Origin: Sansalvadorimonas sp965243775
GTDB taxonomy: Bacteria > Pseudomonadota > Gammaproteobacteria > Pseudomonadales > Endozoicomonadaceae
Assembly: GCA_965243775.1 (NCBI GenBank)
Contig: CBDEWF010000018.1
Coordinates: forward strand, 106,615-170,614
Length of the DNA: 64,000 nt
Direction of reading: 5' to 3'
The position numbers and the translations under genes are program-made. Positions 44,506 through 54,235 of this stretch are shown here, piece by piece (position 1 is the first letter of the stretch; each line of letters begins with the position of its first letter). Under the pieces are notes generated by a model, which worked only from the letters and a program-made list of their open reading frames with translations, was not told where the DNA came from and made no database searches.

Positions 44506-47500
44506 TCAGTTCTTCGCCAGAGGGTTATCGACGTTTCTCGCCAGTATCCTGCCAGGAAGACTCAGCCCTGATAGCAGGTGCGGTTCAAACGGGTTGCCAC
44601 GACGATCCAGCTCCAGCTCCAGAGTGATGTCGAATGACTTCAGGCTGTATGTCAGTTGTACCTGGTTGTCGCCTTCCCAGACCCTGCTATCTGCAACAAA
44701 GTGCTGCCAGGCCCAAGGGCCGGTATAGCTGTTGCGTGCAAGCTGCAGGCCGTTATTGGCAAAATTTAATGACAGAAGGTCGGTGCTCTCCTGTGGCCAG
44801 CGCCGTTCCTGCCAGGTTTGGGGACCGTGGCTGTATGTGAAATTACCGTTGCCATCGCGCAGGTTAAAACTGGTAATGCCACTGTTAAGGCGCCGGGCCC
44901 GCATGCGGTAACCAATATCCAGTCGGCCATCGGCACTGAAATAACGGTCACGGATAATGTCGGCCCGGTTAAGCTGATCCAGCAACTGTTGACTCAGGGG
45001 CAGGGTTGCGCCATTGACAGTACGTATCTGCCAGCGAAGGTCAGTGCCAGACAGAACAAAGGGAGCCAGATATGTTGCGACAAACTGATCCAGTTCCCCA
45101 TCAGGACGCAGGAACTCCACAAAGTCGCCAATACGGACTTCCTGACGGGCATCAGCCACAAACGGGAAGCGGTTTTCCAGCCGGCTCTGCCAAGTGCGAT
45201 AAATGGTAGACTGCCAGCGTTTCTGCACCAGCTGTCCTGCACCATTGATCCAGTCGTGCCAGATCTGGTCAGTGAGCTGGGTCAGCCAGATACCGACAGC
45301 GGTGCGCTCCTGACGTGCCAGTCTCTGTAGCTCAGGCAGGCTGCCTTCACCGTTGATCAACCGTATGACACTGTCAAAGTAAGCCTGGTTAGTATCAGCG
45401 TGAGCTCCAATTATTTGTAGTTCAGCATTGAGCCTGTCTAGTTGCTCAGTCAGTGCTGACCCTTTATCAACAAATAAAGTGGCGTAGGCACTGAATGCTT
45501 CGTTGACAATGGCTGCGGAACGCTGCTTCTCCAGTTTGGCAAAGGCACTCCTGCCGAGCCCGGAGGCGATCTGCTTATTGGCACCTTTCAAGCCAAGGGC
45601 CTTGGCTGCTTTTCTTTCAGCCTGCCTTTTTACCAGGTCTTCTGCACTGTTTTTATCAGCACTGCCCGGTTTCGGTTCTTCTGGTACAAGCTGGGTCTGG
45701 TCGGCAATGGCGGCAATCAAATTAAACAGAGCCGGGCTTTCTCCCTGATAGAGTTGCTCCAGCCGGTCCAGTTGCTGGGGCATCCTGCTCCCTGGTTTCA
45801 GTTCAATATTGCTGATCAGGATTTTCCAGGTGCGAATATAATCCAGGAAGTAAAGTTCCCGTACCTTTCCACTGATACGGATGCGATCAGCCAGTGATAC
45901 ATCACCGGACTGTCTATTGACTTTGTCCAGACTGGCCACGGCTTTCTGCAGAACCTCGGATTCCGGGGACAGGTCCAGTTTGTTGTAACCTTCACGGGTG
46001 TAGATTTCTGGCAGGTAATAACCCTCAAACCCCTCCCTGAACTGGAAGTTACTGCTGAAGTTCTGACCCAGAAGGTTACGGATATCCACCTTGGCAGCAT
46101 GGGCTGGCTGGGAGCGGATATAGTCATAGACCAGTTGGTTATCGATACGTTGTCCCAGTTCACTCTGGGCCTGAATAATCAATTGCTCATCAGGCTGGAA
46201 GCCATTTTCTGATAAGGGAGCCAAAGTGCTTTTCCAAAGATCGTCAAGCAGCAGAGTCAAGTACTGGGACGCCCCTTCCGGCAGTTCATCCCGGTCAGTC
46301 AACATCTGGATGATATAGCTGTTCAGGTCGCTGGTTTGGCGGATATCACTATCGAAAAGCATCAGATAGTGCAGTAAGTGGCGAAAGACTTCATGGTAAT
46401 CACCCAGGTGGATGTAGGCAGACAGAGTGTCGTGCATACGTTCGGCAATGGGGACAAACAGTCTTTGCTGAAGCTGGTTGTAGTAAGCACTGCGAACACT
46501 GTCAGCCTCTTCTTTATCAAACAGGCCAATGCTCAACATCAGAGGTCTGGGCTGGTCATAGGTTGCGATTAATTCCCGCAGACGCAGCAGGGAAGGCATG
46601 GTATCGGCCAGTTCAGCATGAGTGCCGAGTTCATTGATCTCTGACTGATAGGCGGTAATTGTCTGCTGTGTCCGGGCATGGAGCTGTCTGTTATAAGCAA
46701 CGTTTTCCCAAAGCACCCAACTGCTGCCAGACAGTACCAGAGTAGATGCCAGAGCAATGACCAGAATCTTGCTCTGCCAGATATGATGAGCCAGCCTGTT
46801 CTCACCAACCAGAGCCAGGGTTTGCAAGGCAACTTTGGGGAAAAAATTACGAATAAAGTAACTGTTGTTGCCCAGTCTCTGAGGTTGCTGTCGTGTACTC
46901 TGGAAACCCCAGAGGCGTCCCAGTTCGCTGGCAAGAAGGTTGTAGCTGTGGCCTTCCTGAATCGAAGAACTTAACCAGATTCCCGCCATCCAGGCTTCGG
47001 GAGCGTGATGGCGATTACCGTAAAGCTCGTCCAGGGTAATCTGAATTCGTTCCTGCAGCAGAGTCATCTGCAGCAGGAACCGGCCGATGGCCTGACGTTC
47101 GCTTACCTCTTTCTCATTGTGCAGAAGGTCTGGCAGTTTGCTGGTCAGGGAGTGGTGCAGGGCCTTGAAACCCTGCTGCCAGGCTTCCGGTTGATAGCCT
47201 TCCGGCAGGGGGACGCCCAGGGGTAGACTGCGTTCGTTGCTGCAGCTTTGGTCAAAGCAGGCCTGAAACCCTTCGAGCTGATCACACTGGGTAACCTGCA
47301 GCCAGACCGGCAGCCTGATACCAACAACCCCGTCAATCTCCCGTAACCGGCGACGCAAATGGCGGGCCTGTACCTGTAGCCATGTCGGCTGCCGGGTAAT
47401 CAACTGGTTGGCTGGTTGGGCGACCAGTATGCCGGTAAGAGGCTGGCGGGCACGGTAACGGCGTAACAGCTGGTAAAGATGTTGCAGAATCGGAACATCC

Positions 47501-48048
47501 AGTTCATTGCTGTTCTCTGTCAGGAAGTGACCGGCCAGCTCAACAACTACGGCATATTCACTGACCCAGAAGGTGACATCATCAGGCTGTTGTCGTGTAT
47601 CTTGAGATGAAGAATCTTCTTTACTTTTCTGGCTCTGATTCTGGATTGGCTCAAACCCTGCGTGATACAGCCAGCTGGCCTTGCCGGAAGTGTCATCACC
47701 CAGCATCAGCAGCCAGGGCAGGGCATAGGGATTATGGCCTCCAGGCTGCTTGCTCAGCTGCCTGAGTACTCTTTTCCAGCTGCTGTTCAGACGTTGTTTT
47801 TCCCGCAGAAGATATTGCAGCTCCTGGTTCTGCTGTTGGCGCCGGCGATAGTTGTGCCAGCTCTTCCAGCTATATACCAGTCCTGTCAGTATCAGGGGAA
47901 TACCGAGCAGCAACAGGGTTATCTCCACCCGCGTACTGATGGGGTCGAGCCACTCCAGTGGTTGGGGCCAGATGTAAACAGCTCCCCATACGAAAGCTAG
48001 GGAAAGAACAAGAGCAATAAAAAAGATAATGGTCAGTGTTTTCTTCAT
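44506..48048 (-). CDS. tssM: TssM (IcmF/VasK), inner-membrane T6SS protein
   Basis: Core of the TssJLM membrane complex, about 1180 residues. Two N-terminal membrane helices (LTIIFFIALVLSLAFVWGAV; ITLLLLGIPLILTGLVYSW) precede a cytosolic domain with a Walker A-like GDDTSGKAS. A third helix (ILVIALASTLVLSGSSWVLW, about residue 430) leads into the large periplasmic part that contacts TssJ. ATG 48048 overlaps the tssL stop as ATGA, so I prefer it over GTG 48057. Intact along its whole length. Confidence 0.95.
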   Translation of the reverse strand: MKKTLTIIFFIALVLSLAFVWGAVYIWPQPLEWLDPISTRVEITLLLLGIPLILTGLVYSWKSWHNYRRRQQQNQELQYLLREKQRLNSSWKRVLRQLSKQPGGHNPYALPWLLMLGDDTSGKASWLYHAGFEPIQNQSQKSKEDSSSQDTRQQPDDVTFWVSEYAVVVELAGHFLTENSNELDVPILQHLYQLLRRYRARQPLTGILVAQPANQLITRQPTWLQVQARHLRRRLREIDGVVGIRLPVWLQVTQCDQLEGFQACFDQSCSNERSLPLGVPLPEGYQPEAWQQGFKALHHSLTSKLPDLLHNEKEVSERQAIGRFLLQMTLLQERIQITLDELYGNRHHAPEAWMAGIWLSSSIQEGHSYNLLASELGRLWGFQSTRQQPQRLGNNSYFIRNFFPKVALQTLALVGENRLAHHIWQSKILVIALASTLVLSGSSWVLWENVAYNRQLHARTQQTITAYQSEINELGTHAELADTMPSLLRLRELIATYDQPRPLMLSIGLFDKEEADSVRSAYYNQLQQRLFVPIAERMHDTLSAYIHLGDYHEVFRHLLHYLMLFDSDIRQTSDLNSYIIQMLTDRDELPEGASQYLTLLLDDLWKSTLAPLSENGFQPDEQLIIQAQSELGQRIDNQLVYDYIRSQPAHAAKVDIRNLLGQNFSSNFQFREGFEGYYLPEIYTREGYNKLDLSPESEVLQKAVASLDKVNRQSGDVSLADRIRISGKVRELYFLDYIRTWKILISNIELKPGSRMPQQLDRLEQLYQGESPALFNLIAAIADQTQLVPEEPKPGSADKNSAEDLVKRQAERKAAKALGLKGANKQIASGLGRSAFAKLEKQRSAAIVNEAFSAYATLFVDKGSALTEQLDRLNAELQIIGAHADTNQAYFDSVIRLINGEGSLPELQRLARQERTAVGIWLTQLTDQIWHDWINGAGQLVQKRWQSTIYRTWQSRLENRFPFVADARQEVRIGDFVEFLRPDGELDQFVATYLAPFVLSGTDLRWQIRTVNGATLPLSQQLLDQLNRADIIRDRYFSADGRLDIGYRMRARRLNSGITSFNLRDGNGNFTYSHGPQTWQERRWPQESTDLLSLNFANNGLQLARNSYTGPWAWQHFVADSRVWEGDNQVQLTYSLKSFDITLELELDRRGNPFEPHLLSGLSLPGRILARNVDNPLAKN

Positions 48049-49001
48049 TGTGGCCACAGCTCCATATCTGCTTCGGTGCTGTTATAGATGACACCGATAC
48101 TGCTCTCTTCCGGGGCGACCCATTGCTGCAGGTTTTCCAGACCATGAATCCGGGCCTGGTTAGAGTTATCAATCCAGAAAGCAGTGGTGATATAGCCTGC
48201 CAGAAGCAGAACCGGTATCAGGCTCAGCCAGAGTCCTCTGCTGAATTGGCGCAGTGGATGCCAGACCCGGATCGATGGTGGTTGTTGAGATTCTTTGGGA
48301 GAGGGGCGAATACGGCGCAGGTCACTGTACAGCTCGGCACTCAGGCGGGTCAGTTTATGTCCTTCCCGGCCATGCTGCTCCAGTTTCTGGTAGCGCCCCT
48401 GGAAACCCATGCGTAACAGGATGTACATCAGTTCCAGTAATTCGAACTGCTGTTCCGGATGCTGCTGTGCCTGCTCCAGAAGAACAAAGAAAACCTCGCC
48501 ACCATTACGCTGCTGGAAAAGGCGGCTAAGCAGGCTGTGGTTTTCCCAGCCATCTTTTCTGCCCCATTCCGTGCTGTTTATACCTTCATCAAGTGCGGCA
48601 CAGAGTACATAACAGCAGCGATCCATGAGGCTCTGGGAGTGTCCCTGCATACGTCCCCGGTTGTTGACAGCAGAAACCCGGTCGACCAGGTTTTCCCTGA
48701 ACTCCGGCAGGTTGCCTGGTTTCTGCTGGTGGGGCAGGGTAACCAGAAGAGCCAGCAGTTCGGCAGCAAGGTTAATCAGGGCATTATTTGATGCCCTGAA
48801 ATCATTCAGCTGTTCACCTGTATGGCCATGTATCCCCCAGCGGTTCATGGTTGACCCAGCCGGAGCAGAAAAACTCTGGTTATCTGGCTCTGGCTGCTTA
48901 TAGTAAGCAGGCTGGGACTCCTGGAGGTTGTTCTGCTGCTGGTAGCCCTGTGGGTTCCGGGGGATGGTATCGCTGCGCTGAAAACTGAAAATCTGAGCCA
49001 T
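48045..49001 (-). CDS. tssL: TssL (DotU/IcmH), inner-membrane T6SS protein
   Basis: Partner of TssM, 318 residues. A Gln/Asn-rich N-terminus of about 75 residues is followed by the DotU domain (NALINLAAELLALLVTLPHQ; CYVLCAALDEGINSTEWGRK; LLELMYILLRMGFQGRYQ). The single C-terminal anchor is WLSLIPVLLLAGYITTAFWI. There is no OmpA/peptidoglycan-binding extension. It starts four bases after tssK ends and is coupled to tssM. Confidence 0.93.
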   Translation of the reverse strand: MAQIFSFQRSDTIPRNPQGYQQQNNLQESQPAYYKQPEPDNQSFSAPAGSTMNRWGIHGHTGEQLNDFRASNNALINLAAELLALLVTLPHQQKPGNLPEFRENLVDRVSAVNNRGRMQGHSQSLMDRCCYVLCAALDEGINSTEWGRKDGWENHSLLSRLFQQRNGGEVFFVLLEQAQQHPEQQFELLELMYILLRMGFQGRYQKLEQHGREGHKLTRLSAELYSDLRRIRPSPKESQQPPSIRVWHPLRQFSRGLWLSLIPVLLLAGYITTAFWIDNSNQARIHGLENLQQWVAPEESSIGVIYNSTEADMELWPQ

Positions 49002-49005
49002 GGGC

Positions 49006-50340
49006 CTACCTCACCACATACAGGGTGACTTTCACATCATCCGGCATCTGTTCATCAATATGCAGAGCCACGGCATCATGGTGATTAACCAGCTCCTGCC
49101 ACAGGGGATGGCTGGTATCGACTTCAAAGTACACGGTGTCCGGGCGGGCCTTTAATTCCAAAGGCGGCACCTGCATGGGAATCAGAGACACTGCCGACAG
49201 TGCACCACGTACCTTTTCGGCAATACGCTGATTGCCAGCCAGTTTGGCCGTGGCCGGGAACAGCTCCCTGCATCGGCCTGGCCCCAGGGAACTGGAGACT
49301 GCCAGAACAAAACGGGCATCATTGAACAGGGAACGGTCTTCTATCAAGGTGCGCAGCAGACGACGGCGTTCAAAAAGACTGTCATCCCAGGGCAGGGCCT
49401 GAACCTTTTCACTGCGTGCCTGGCGCAGATTCTGCTGCAGAGCGGTAAATACCGGAGCAAAGGAACGGTAGGGTTCATCAAAGTCGTAGGGAGGAAACTC
49501 TGGTGCCAGAGTTGTGGTGAATGTGGCCAGATCGGCCGCCATCGTTACCAGCTCCCTGTGCAGCTCTCCCGGGCGCAGAGAGTCCCCTGTGCAGATGCTG
49601 TCCAGACGTGCAGCATAGCGGTTCAAAGCCTGCAGCCAAAGATATTCCAGTTGCATGGTCTGGAAGCTTTTTTGCTCTGCATGGGGACCGATCTGGGAAG
49701 CCATGGCATTGGCACGGCTACGCATGCGGGCCTGGATATTTTGTACCTGCTCTTTCAGGAACAGGCTGGTTCGAAAATCCAGGCAACGGGGAATAAATGT
49801 AGTGTCGAGCAGCAGGCGGCCATCGTTCTGGCGCTCCTGAATACGGGCCACAGGCAGGCGGATATGAGAGTCGGGTTCTTCATCTGCCAGAAGCAGTTTC
49901 AGGTTCAGGTTGGAAAGGGTCAGAGTAACAGAGTCGTTATCCCTGTCAGTGCTGTCGGAAACATCATGGTCAAAGCTGAGATGACGGCAGGCTCCCGGGT
50001 TCTGGCTGTGTTCCTGTGCAGTATCAATAGTTCCGGGACGGGCGGCGGGGAGAGCCAGATAGATCAGAGAGCCGGATTCAGCCTGTTCAACTTCCCTGAC
50101 GATGGCACTGTCACGGCGAAACGGCGTACCATCCGGCAGAATACCGCTGCAGCGCCTTAGCATGAAGCGGCCGATATTCAGTTGTTCCTGGTCGATAACC
50201 AGTTCTGCAAAACCGACAGGACGGCCGACTGACAGGGCTACAAGACGACGGCTGTAGGATTCCAGGTAGCGCTCCTGCTGCTGGAAGTGTTGAGGGCTGA
50301 GAAACATACCCTCCTGCCATACTACGCGATTGTTATCCAT
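49006..50340 (-). CDS. tssK: TssK (VasE/ImpJ), baseplate-to-membrane-complex adaptor
   Basis: Trimeric adaptor linking the baseplate to TssL and TssM, 444 residues, the usual length. The start MDNNRVVWQEGMFLSPQHFQ is diagnostic. Further landmarks are FAELVIDQEQLNIGRFMLRR, the central QLEYLWLQALNRYAARLDSI, and a C-terminal PLWQELVNHHDAVALHIDE. It is separated from tssJ by a minisatellite at 50442-50581, so its translation is not coupled to tssJ. Confidence 0.95.
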   Translation of the reverse strand: MDNNRVVWQEGMFLSPQHFQQQERYLESYSRRLVALSVGRPVGFAELVIDQEQLNIGRFMLRRCSGILPDGTPFRRDSAIVREVEQAESGSLIYLALPAARPGTIDTAQEHSQNPGACRHLSFDHDVSDSTDRDNDSVTLTLSNLNLKLLLADEEPDSHIRLPVARIQERQNDGRLLLDTTFIPRCLDFRTSLFLKEQVQNIQARMRSRANAMASQIGPHAEQKSFQTMQLEYLWLQALNRYAARLDSICTGDSLRPGELHRELVTMAADLATFTTTLAPEFPPYDFDEPYRSFAPVFTALQQNLRQARSEKVQALPWDDSLFERRRLLRTLIEDRSLFNDARFVLAVSSSLGPGRCRELFPATAKLAGNQRIAEKVRGALSAVSLIPMQVPPLELKARPDTVYFEVDTSHPLWQELVNHHDAVALHIDEQMPDDVKVTLYVVR

Positions 50341-50441
50341 TGGCGTTATCCATGCTCGGTTACCTTCTGCTTTATGCCACCAGACAGAATCTGTGCCATC
50401 TCCATCATTCTTAAAGGTCTGCTATTGAGTTGCGGGCTCAA

Positions 50442-50581
50442 GACTGTTTCTTTCGCTCAAGGCTGTTAACTACGCTCAAGGCTGTTAACTACGCTCAAGG
50501 CTGTTAACTACGCTCAAGGCTGTTAACTACGTTCAAGGCTGTTAACTACGCTCAAAGCTGTTAACTATGCTCAAGGCTGCT
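50442..50581. repeat. Minisatellite of 19-bp units between tssJ and tssK
   Basis: Six near-identical 19-bp units, GGCTGTTAACTACGCTCAA, run from 50461 to 50574. A degenerate unit precedes them (50442-50460) and a partial one follows. Each contains the palindrome GTTAAC. The last unit supplies the tssJ stop codon. Copy number could alter the spacing to tssK or bind a regulator. Confidence 0.88.
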
Positions 50582-51191
50582 CGGGTTTTTTGCCCGTGAG
50601 TTTTTCCGTCAGGGTTTTCCCTGGAGTGGGAACCGTGTCATCTGTCTGTTGACTGCCCAGCCCGAACAGTTTTTTTGCCCGGTCAAAAGCTGTTCTTTCC
50701 GGGGTGACCTTCAGAAACAGGCTGTTACCCTCTATCGACAGAGTGCCGATATTTCTCACATCAGCTTCTACAGGGGCTACAGCCCGGGCATTGGCATCCT
50801 GGTAACGGGCAAACTCTGCCAGGATGGCGATATAACGAGTGGCTGTATTTAACGGAATATCTATGCGGATATTCTGGCCGGGGCGTTGGGCTGGAAGTCG
50901 ATGGGTTTTGATCAGGCTGTCCTGCAATGAGGCTGAGTCCTGCTGGTAAAGATCCAGAAAATTCGCCTGATTGAACAGGTCGGCGGCCTGCAATTCATAC
51001 AGGCGAATGCGCAAAGGAGAGGCCTCACCCCGATCATTTGGGTTCAGGTCATAACCTGCGTTCAGGGTCAGCTCCAGGGTAGTGTGGCTGTTTTGCAGTG
51101 TGCTGGCCGGGTCGGCTGGGTCAAAAGACAGTACACTGCAGCCGAACAGAGGTAACAGGGATAAAACCGTGAGATAAATCAACCGAATCAT
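50571..51191 (-). CDS. tssJ: TssJ, outer-membrane T6SS lipoprotein
   Basis: Lipoprotein anchoring TssM to the outer membrane, 206 residues. Signal MIRLIYLTVLSLLPLFGC ends in a lipobox with Cys18. The transthyretin-like domain follows: LELTLNAGYDLNPNDRGEAS, PLRIRLYELQAADLFNQANF, then RYIAILAEFARYQD. The tail after the domain is about 40 residues longer than in minimal TssJ proteins and Lys-rich. The start overlaps the FHA gene stop (ATGA). The stop TGA lies in the first 19-bp repeat unit met on this strand. Confidence 0.92.
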   Translation of the reverse strand: MIRLIYLTVLSLLPLFGCSVLSFDPADPASTLQNSHTTLELTLNAGYDLNPNDRGEASPLRIRLYELQAADLFNQANFLDLYQQDSASLQDSLIKTHRLPAQRPGQNIRIDIPLNTATRYIAILAEFARYQDANARAVAPVEADVRNIGTLSIEGNSLFLKVTPERTAFDRAKKLFGLGSQQTDDTVPTPGKTLTEKLTGKKPEQP

Positions 51192-52321
51192 GACGCTTTC
51201 TCCTGCAGCTTGCGCAGGGCTGCCTGGAAACGGGCTGTAAACGACAGTCGTGCGGTTTGTTCCTTTACCACCCTCTGGTAGTGTCGGGTGTATAGCTGCC
51301 AGTTGTCGCGCTTGCGAAACAGGCCCCGCTTCCGGTCACTGTAGTCATCGAACAGTTTTTCCAGGTAGGCAGGAGAAAATTCCAGCAAAGTCTGCTCCAG
51401 GGATTCCCCCATGGCGTGGTAGATCATCTTTTTCAGCAGTCTGTTTTTGCGCTTCAGAGAGTCCCTTAGCCGGCGGTTTTCCTTGAGCAGTTCCTGTAGC
51501 TGGTTATCAGGCGGATGGCTGATAACCGGAGTTTGAATACGCTGAATCAGGTCGTTCACAGGCTGTTCGGAGCTGTCTTGAACCTGTGTTGTCTCCTGCC
51601 TATTGGCAGAAGTGGCAGAAGTGGCAGGGGGGATCGGTGATTGATAGTTGTCGTGTACCGGGATAGGCTCCAGACTATCATTCAAAATATCGATCAGATT
51701 GGCTGGATCCTTGCCTGCTTTTTCCCGTTCTCCCGATGAGGTGATTAGCTGATCTATTGGTGGCAGGATTTCGTTACTGCCAAAATGTACTGACACAGCC
51801 TCAGGATTGGCTGGAGTGTGTTCCTGCTTTAGCCCGTTATGTTGCTCTGCAGACGTATCACTGAACGGGTCATCCAAAACCATGGCGGTAGCCTGTGGGT
51901 AATGGGGGGAGGCCATCAGGAATGGGTCATCTGCTGCAGCAGTGTCGGTCAGAGGGTCTTCCAGCTGCTCTGGTTCTGTATTGGTCAGGCTGATTTCTGG
52001 AGAAAACAGGTTGACCATAATGCGATAATCGCCACAGGTCAGGATGTCACCGTCCGTCAGGGTGTGGTGTTTGCTAGGGCCCAGAGGGCTGGTGTCATTG
52101 TTGATCAGCAGACCATTGGTGCTCAGGTCCTCAATCAGCCACTGGCTGTCTTCCTGATATATCCGGGCATGGCGGCTGGATAGATAACGGCTGTTATCGG
52201 GCAGTGGTACTGTGCAGTCTGCAGCCCGGCCGATAATTCCTCCAGAAGCCGGGATCTTGTGCAGGGTTTCTGCCAGCATTGCTCCTTCGGGGATATTGAT
52301 AATCTGCAATTGCAGGCTCAT
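51188..52321 (-). CDS. tagH: FHA-domain T6SS protein (TagH/Fha type)
   Basis: Phosphothreonine-binding regulator, 377 residues. The FHA domain covers residues 1-105: GGIIGRAADCTVPLPD, then YLSSRHARIYQEDSQWLIED and LSTNGLLINN, with the conserved GR, SRH and TNG motifs. A disordered Pro/Ser/Thr-rich middle is followed by a C-terminal helical domain (GESLEQTLLEFSPAYLEKLF; KRGLFRKRDNWQLYTRHYQR) typical of TagH proteins. Both ends overlap neighbours by four bases, so it is co-translated with the binding protein upstream and tssJ downstream. It is a natural target for the kinase at 43664. Confidence 0.92.
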   Translation of the reverse strand: MSLQLQIINIPEGAMLAETLHKIPASGGIIGRAADCTVPLPDNSRYLSSRHARIYQEDSQWLIEDLSTNGLLINNDTSPLGPSKHHTLTDGDILTCGDYRIMVNLFSPEISLTNTEPEQLEDPLTDTAAADDPFLMASPHYPQATAMVLDDPFSDTSAEQHNGLKQEHTPANPEAVSVHFGSNEILPPIDQLITSSGEREKAGKDPANLIDILNDSLEPIPVHDNYQSPIPPATSATSANRQETTQVQDSSEQPVNDLIQRIQTPVISHPPDNQLQELLKENRRLRDSLKRKNRLLKKMIYHAMGESLEQTLLEFSPAYLEKLFDDYSDRKRGLFRKRDNWQLYTRHYQRVVKEQTARLSFTARFQAALRKLQEKAS

Positions 52322-53058
52322 AGCCGGCCTCCTGCCTTCGGTGTTACACAGGATTTCAGTGCCTTGTTAAAGCGTTCCAGAAAACCCGGATTACGACCGA
52401 TAAAATCATTGCCAAAGTAAACACCAAGTTCCTTCCGGTTCAGTTCAATCTGGCTCAGTGAGTCTGGCTTGATACCCCTGCGCAGTAGCTCTTCTTCCAT
52501 AACTTCTCTGGTTTCCAGTATGGCGCTGACCTTTCTTTCCAGAAGCAGGTCAACCAGACGACGAGAGTCTTTCGGGTATTTGTCCACCTGATAGCCGTTT
52601 TCCTTCAGCCAGAACCATTTTGCTGAACCAAAAGTAGCAGCTACGCTGACATTCTCTTTGTAATCCATGGTGGCAAACAGTTCTTTTCCGATATCCTGAA
52701 AGCTGTACAGCACCCAGTGCTGTTCGGCGACAATATCTGAAATCTGGGCGTATTTGTCTCTGGAAGTATTGCGGGAAGCGAGAAAGAAACCGTCATAATC
52801 ACCTCGTCGAACAAGTAGCTGAGCTTTGCTCCACTCCATAAAGGCAATTTGGTAGGGTTGTTTGATCATGCCCAGGGCGCAGCGAATCCGGTCTATGGCA
52901 AGTCCGTGAATCTGACCGTCTTCTGTCGTGTACTGGTAGGGTGACCATTCCTGGGTGGCTAGCCTGATTCTGCCCTCTTTGGCCCCTGATGAGGTAGGCA
53001 ACAGTACCAGCAGCAGACTGCACAGGAGACTGGCAAACTTAATGCGGAGTTTGTTCAA
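52318..53058 (-). CDS. Periplasmic amino-acid-type solute-binding protein fused into the T6SS operon
   Basis: Family-3 solute-binding-like protein, about 246 residues. The signal reads LNKLRIKFASLLCSLLLVLL and ends near SGAKEG. Domain landmarks are IRLATQEWSPYQYTTEDGQI, GLAIDRIRCAL, and FATMDYKENVSVAATFGSA. TTG 53058 is my start because GAAGGGGAA stands just upstream; the frame is open to 53121. No permease or ATPase accompanies it, so it may be a sensor rather than a transporter part. It overlaps the preceding gene by 20 bp and the FHA gene by 4 bp. Confidence 0.8.
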   Translation of the reverse strand: MNKLRIKFASLLCSLLLVLLPTSSGAKEGRIRLATQEWSPYQYTTEDGQIHGLAIDRIRCALGMIKQPYQIAFMEWSKAQLLVRRGDYDGFFLASRNTSRDKYAQISDIVAEQHWVLYSFQDIGKELFATMDYKENVSVAATFGSAKWFWLKENGYQVDKYPKDSRRLVDLLLERKVSAILETREVMEEELLRRGIKPDSLSQIELNRKELGVYFGNDFIGRNPGFLERFNKALKSCVTPKAGGRL

Positions 53059-54235
53059 CCGGTATTCCCCTTCTGTGAACAGGCTGGCCATTTTTATTAA
53101 ACAGGATCGTAGCCAGCTCAAACATGCGTATGGGAATCCTCCATCCGGACTCCTCTACTTTTCTGAAATTAATGGCAATATCCGGGGGCGACAGTTCACC
53201 TACCGGTAGTTGATCGGGGGTTACCCGGCCCATCAGGATTTGTCGGCCATACAAGGCGGCCAGGGCGGCGTTACTGTCAAAGCCAATCCCGATAGATAGC
53301 ATTGGGCTGCTTTTGTCGGAAGAAATCAGATCAGGCACGGCTGTCAGTACCGGTACATTACCAGCAATATCATTAATCTGGTCCAGGTGGCTGAACAGCA
53401 GGGTGCTGCCAGTCAGCCACAGCAGAGTATTGTTCAGCTTCGGGTCAATAGCACGGAAGGAATCCAGTGTCGCTGGTATTTTCCGACCCAGGCTGGTTTC
53501 TGGGAAGTCTGCATTAATGGAAATGGCTTTTACCTCAATACCTGCTTTTGCAGCAGCTCTCATCAGCGGCTGAACCTGTGTCGTCAGCGCACTCTGGTTA
53601 CTGCTTCCATAGACAATACCGATGGCGGACAGATTTGGATTCAAAGTCTGCAGATAACTGGTCAGACTTTCCGGACGGATATTCAGAGAGGTAAAAGCAT
53701 AACTGTGCCGCTGGCCTTTAGGCTGACCTGTTTTTGAGGGGGCCTTGTAGTTGTCTATCAGCCCTTGAAGCACAGGGTCTTTGGCGGTGACTGTTACCAC
53801 TGGCATAGCCGGTTTCGGCTGGCTGGTGTAGAGGGCAGTGGTTGCTTTGGAGCCGGCGATAAAGGTCAGATCAAAGGTACTGTCACCCAGCAGCGCTGTG
53901 GCCAGCTCCGGCTGCTGGCGATAGTTAATGATGAGATAACCAGCCTGTAGCCGATGTTGACGAAAAGACTGAGATATAGTCTGAAAGGCCTGATCATAAG
54001 CTGATGAGGCTTTGGAGTAGATAACCAGAATCCGGCGTTTGACCGGTAGCTGGTCGAATCGTTCCTGATGAAAAGCTACCGGTAACTGGTTATCAGGCTG
54101 GGCAGTGAACCAGTCTGGGGTATTCAGCTGCTGGCTGATAAGCTGGACGCTGCCGTTTTCGGCCCAGCTAAAATTTGCCGAAATAACTGGCAGCAAAAAT
54201 AGCAGTACAGACAACAGTCGATAACAACAGCTCAT
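53039..54235 (-). CDS. ABC-type periplasmic binding protein (ABC_sub_bind/TrpX-like family)
   Basis: Exported protein of 398 residues. Signal MSCCYRLLSVLLFLLPVISA is followed by a two-lobed type I periplasmic-binding fold: RRILVIYSKASSAYDQAFQT, FDLTFIAGSKATTALY, LSAIGIVYGSSNQSALTTQV, then NVPVLTAVPDLISSDKS and GIGFDSNAALAALYGRQILM. The family usually partners with an ABC permease and ATPase, which are absent here. It starts immediately after the stop of the ATP-grasp gene, implying coupling, and overlaps the next binding protein. Confidence 0.82.
   Translation of the reverse strand: MSCCYRLLSVLLFLLPVISANFSWAENGSVQLISQQLNTPDWFTAQPDNQLPVAFHQERFDQLPVKRRILVIYSKASSAYDQAFQTISQSFRQHRLQAGYLIINYRQQPELATALLGDSTFDLTFIAGSKATTALYTSQPKPAMPVVTVTAKDPVLQGLIDNYKAPSKTGQPKGQRHSYAFTSLNIRPESLTSYLQTLNPNLSAIGIVYGSSNQSALTTQVQPLMRAAAKAGIEVKAISINADFPETSLGRKIPATLDSFRAIDPKLNNTLLWLTGSTLLFSHLDQINDIAGNVPVLTAVPDLISSDKSSPMLSIGIGFDSNAALAALYGRQILMGRVTPDQLPVGELSPPDIAINFRKVEESGWRIPIRMFELATILFNKNGQPVHRRGIPVEQTPH

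Noticed and set aside
50442..50581. CRISPR array
   Set aside because: The 19-bp units are contiguous with no spacers and no cas genes are present.
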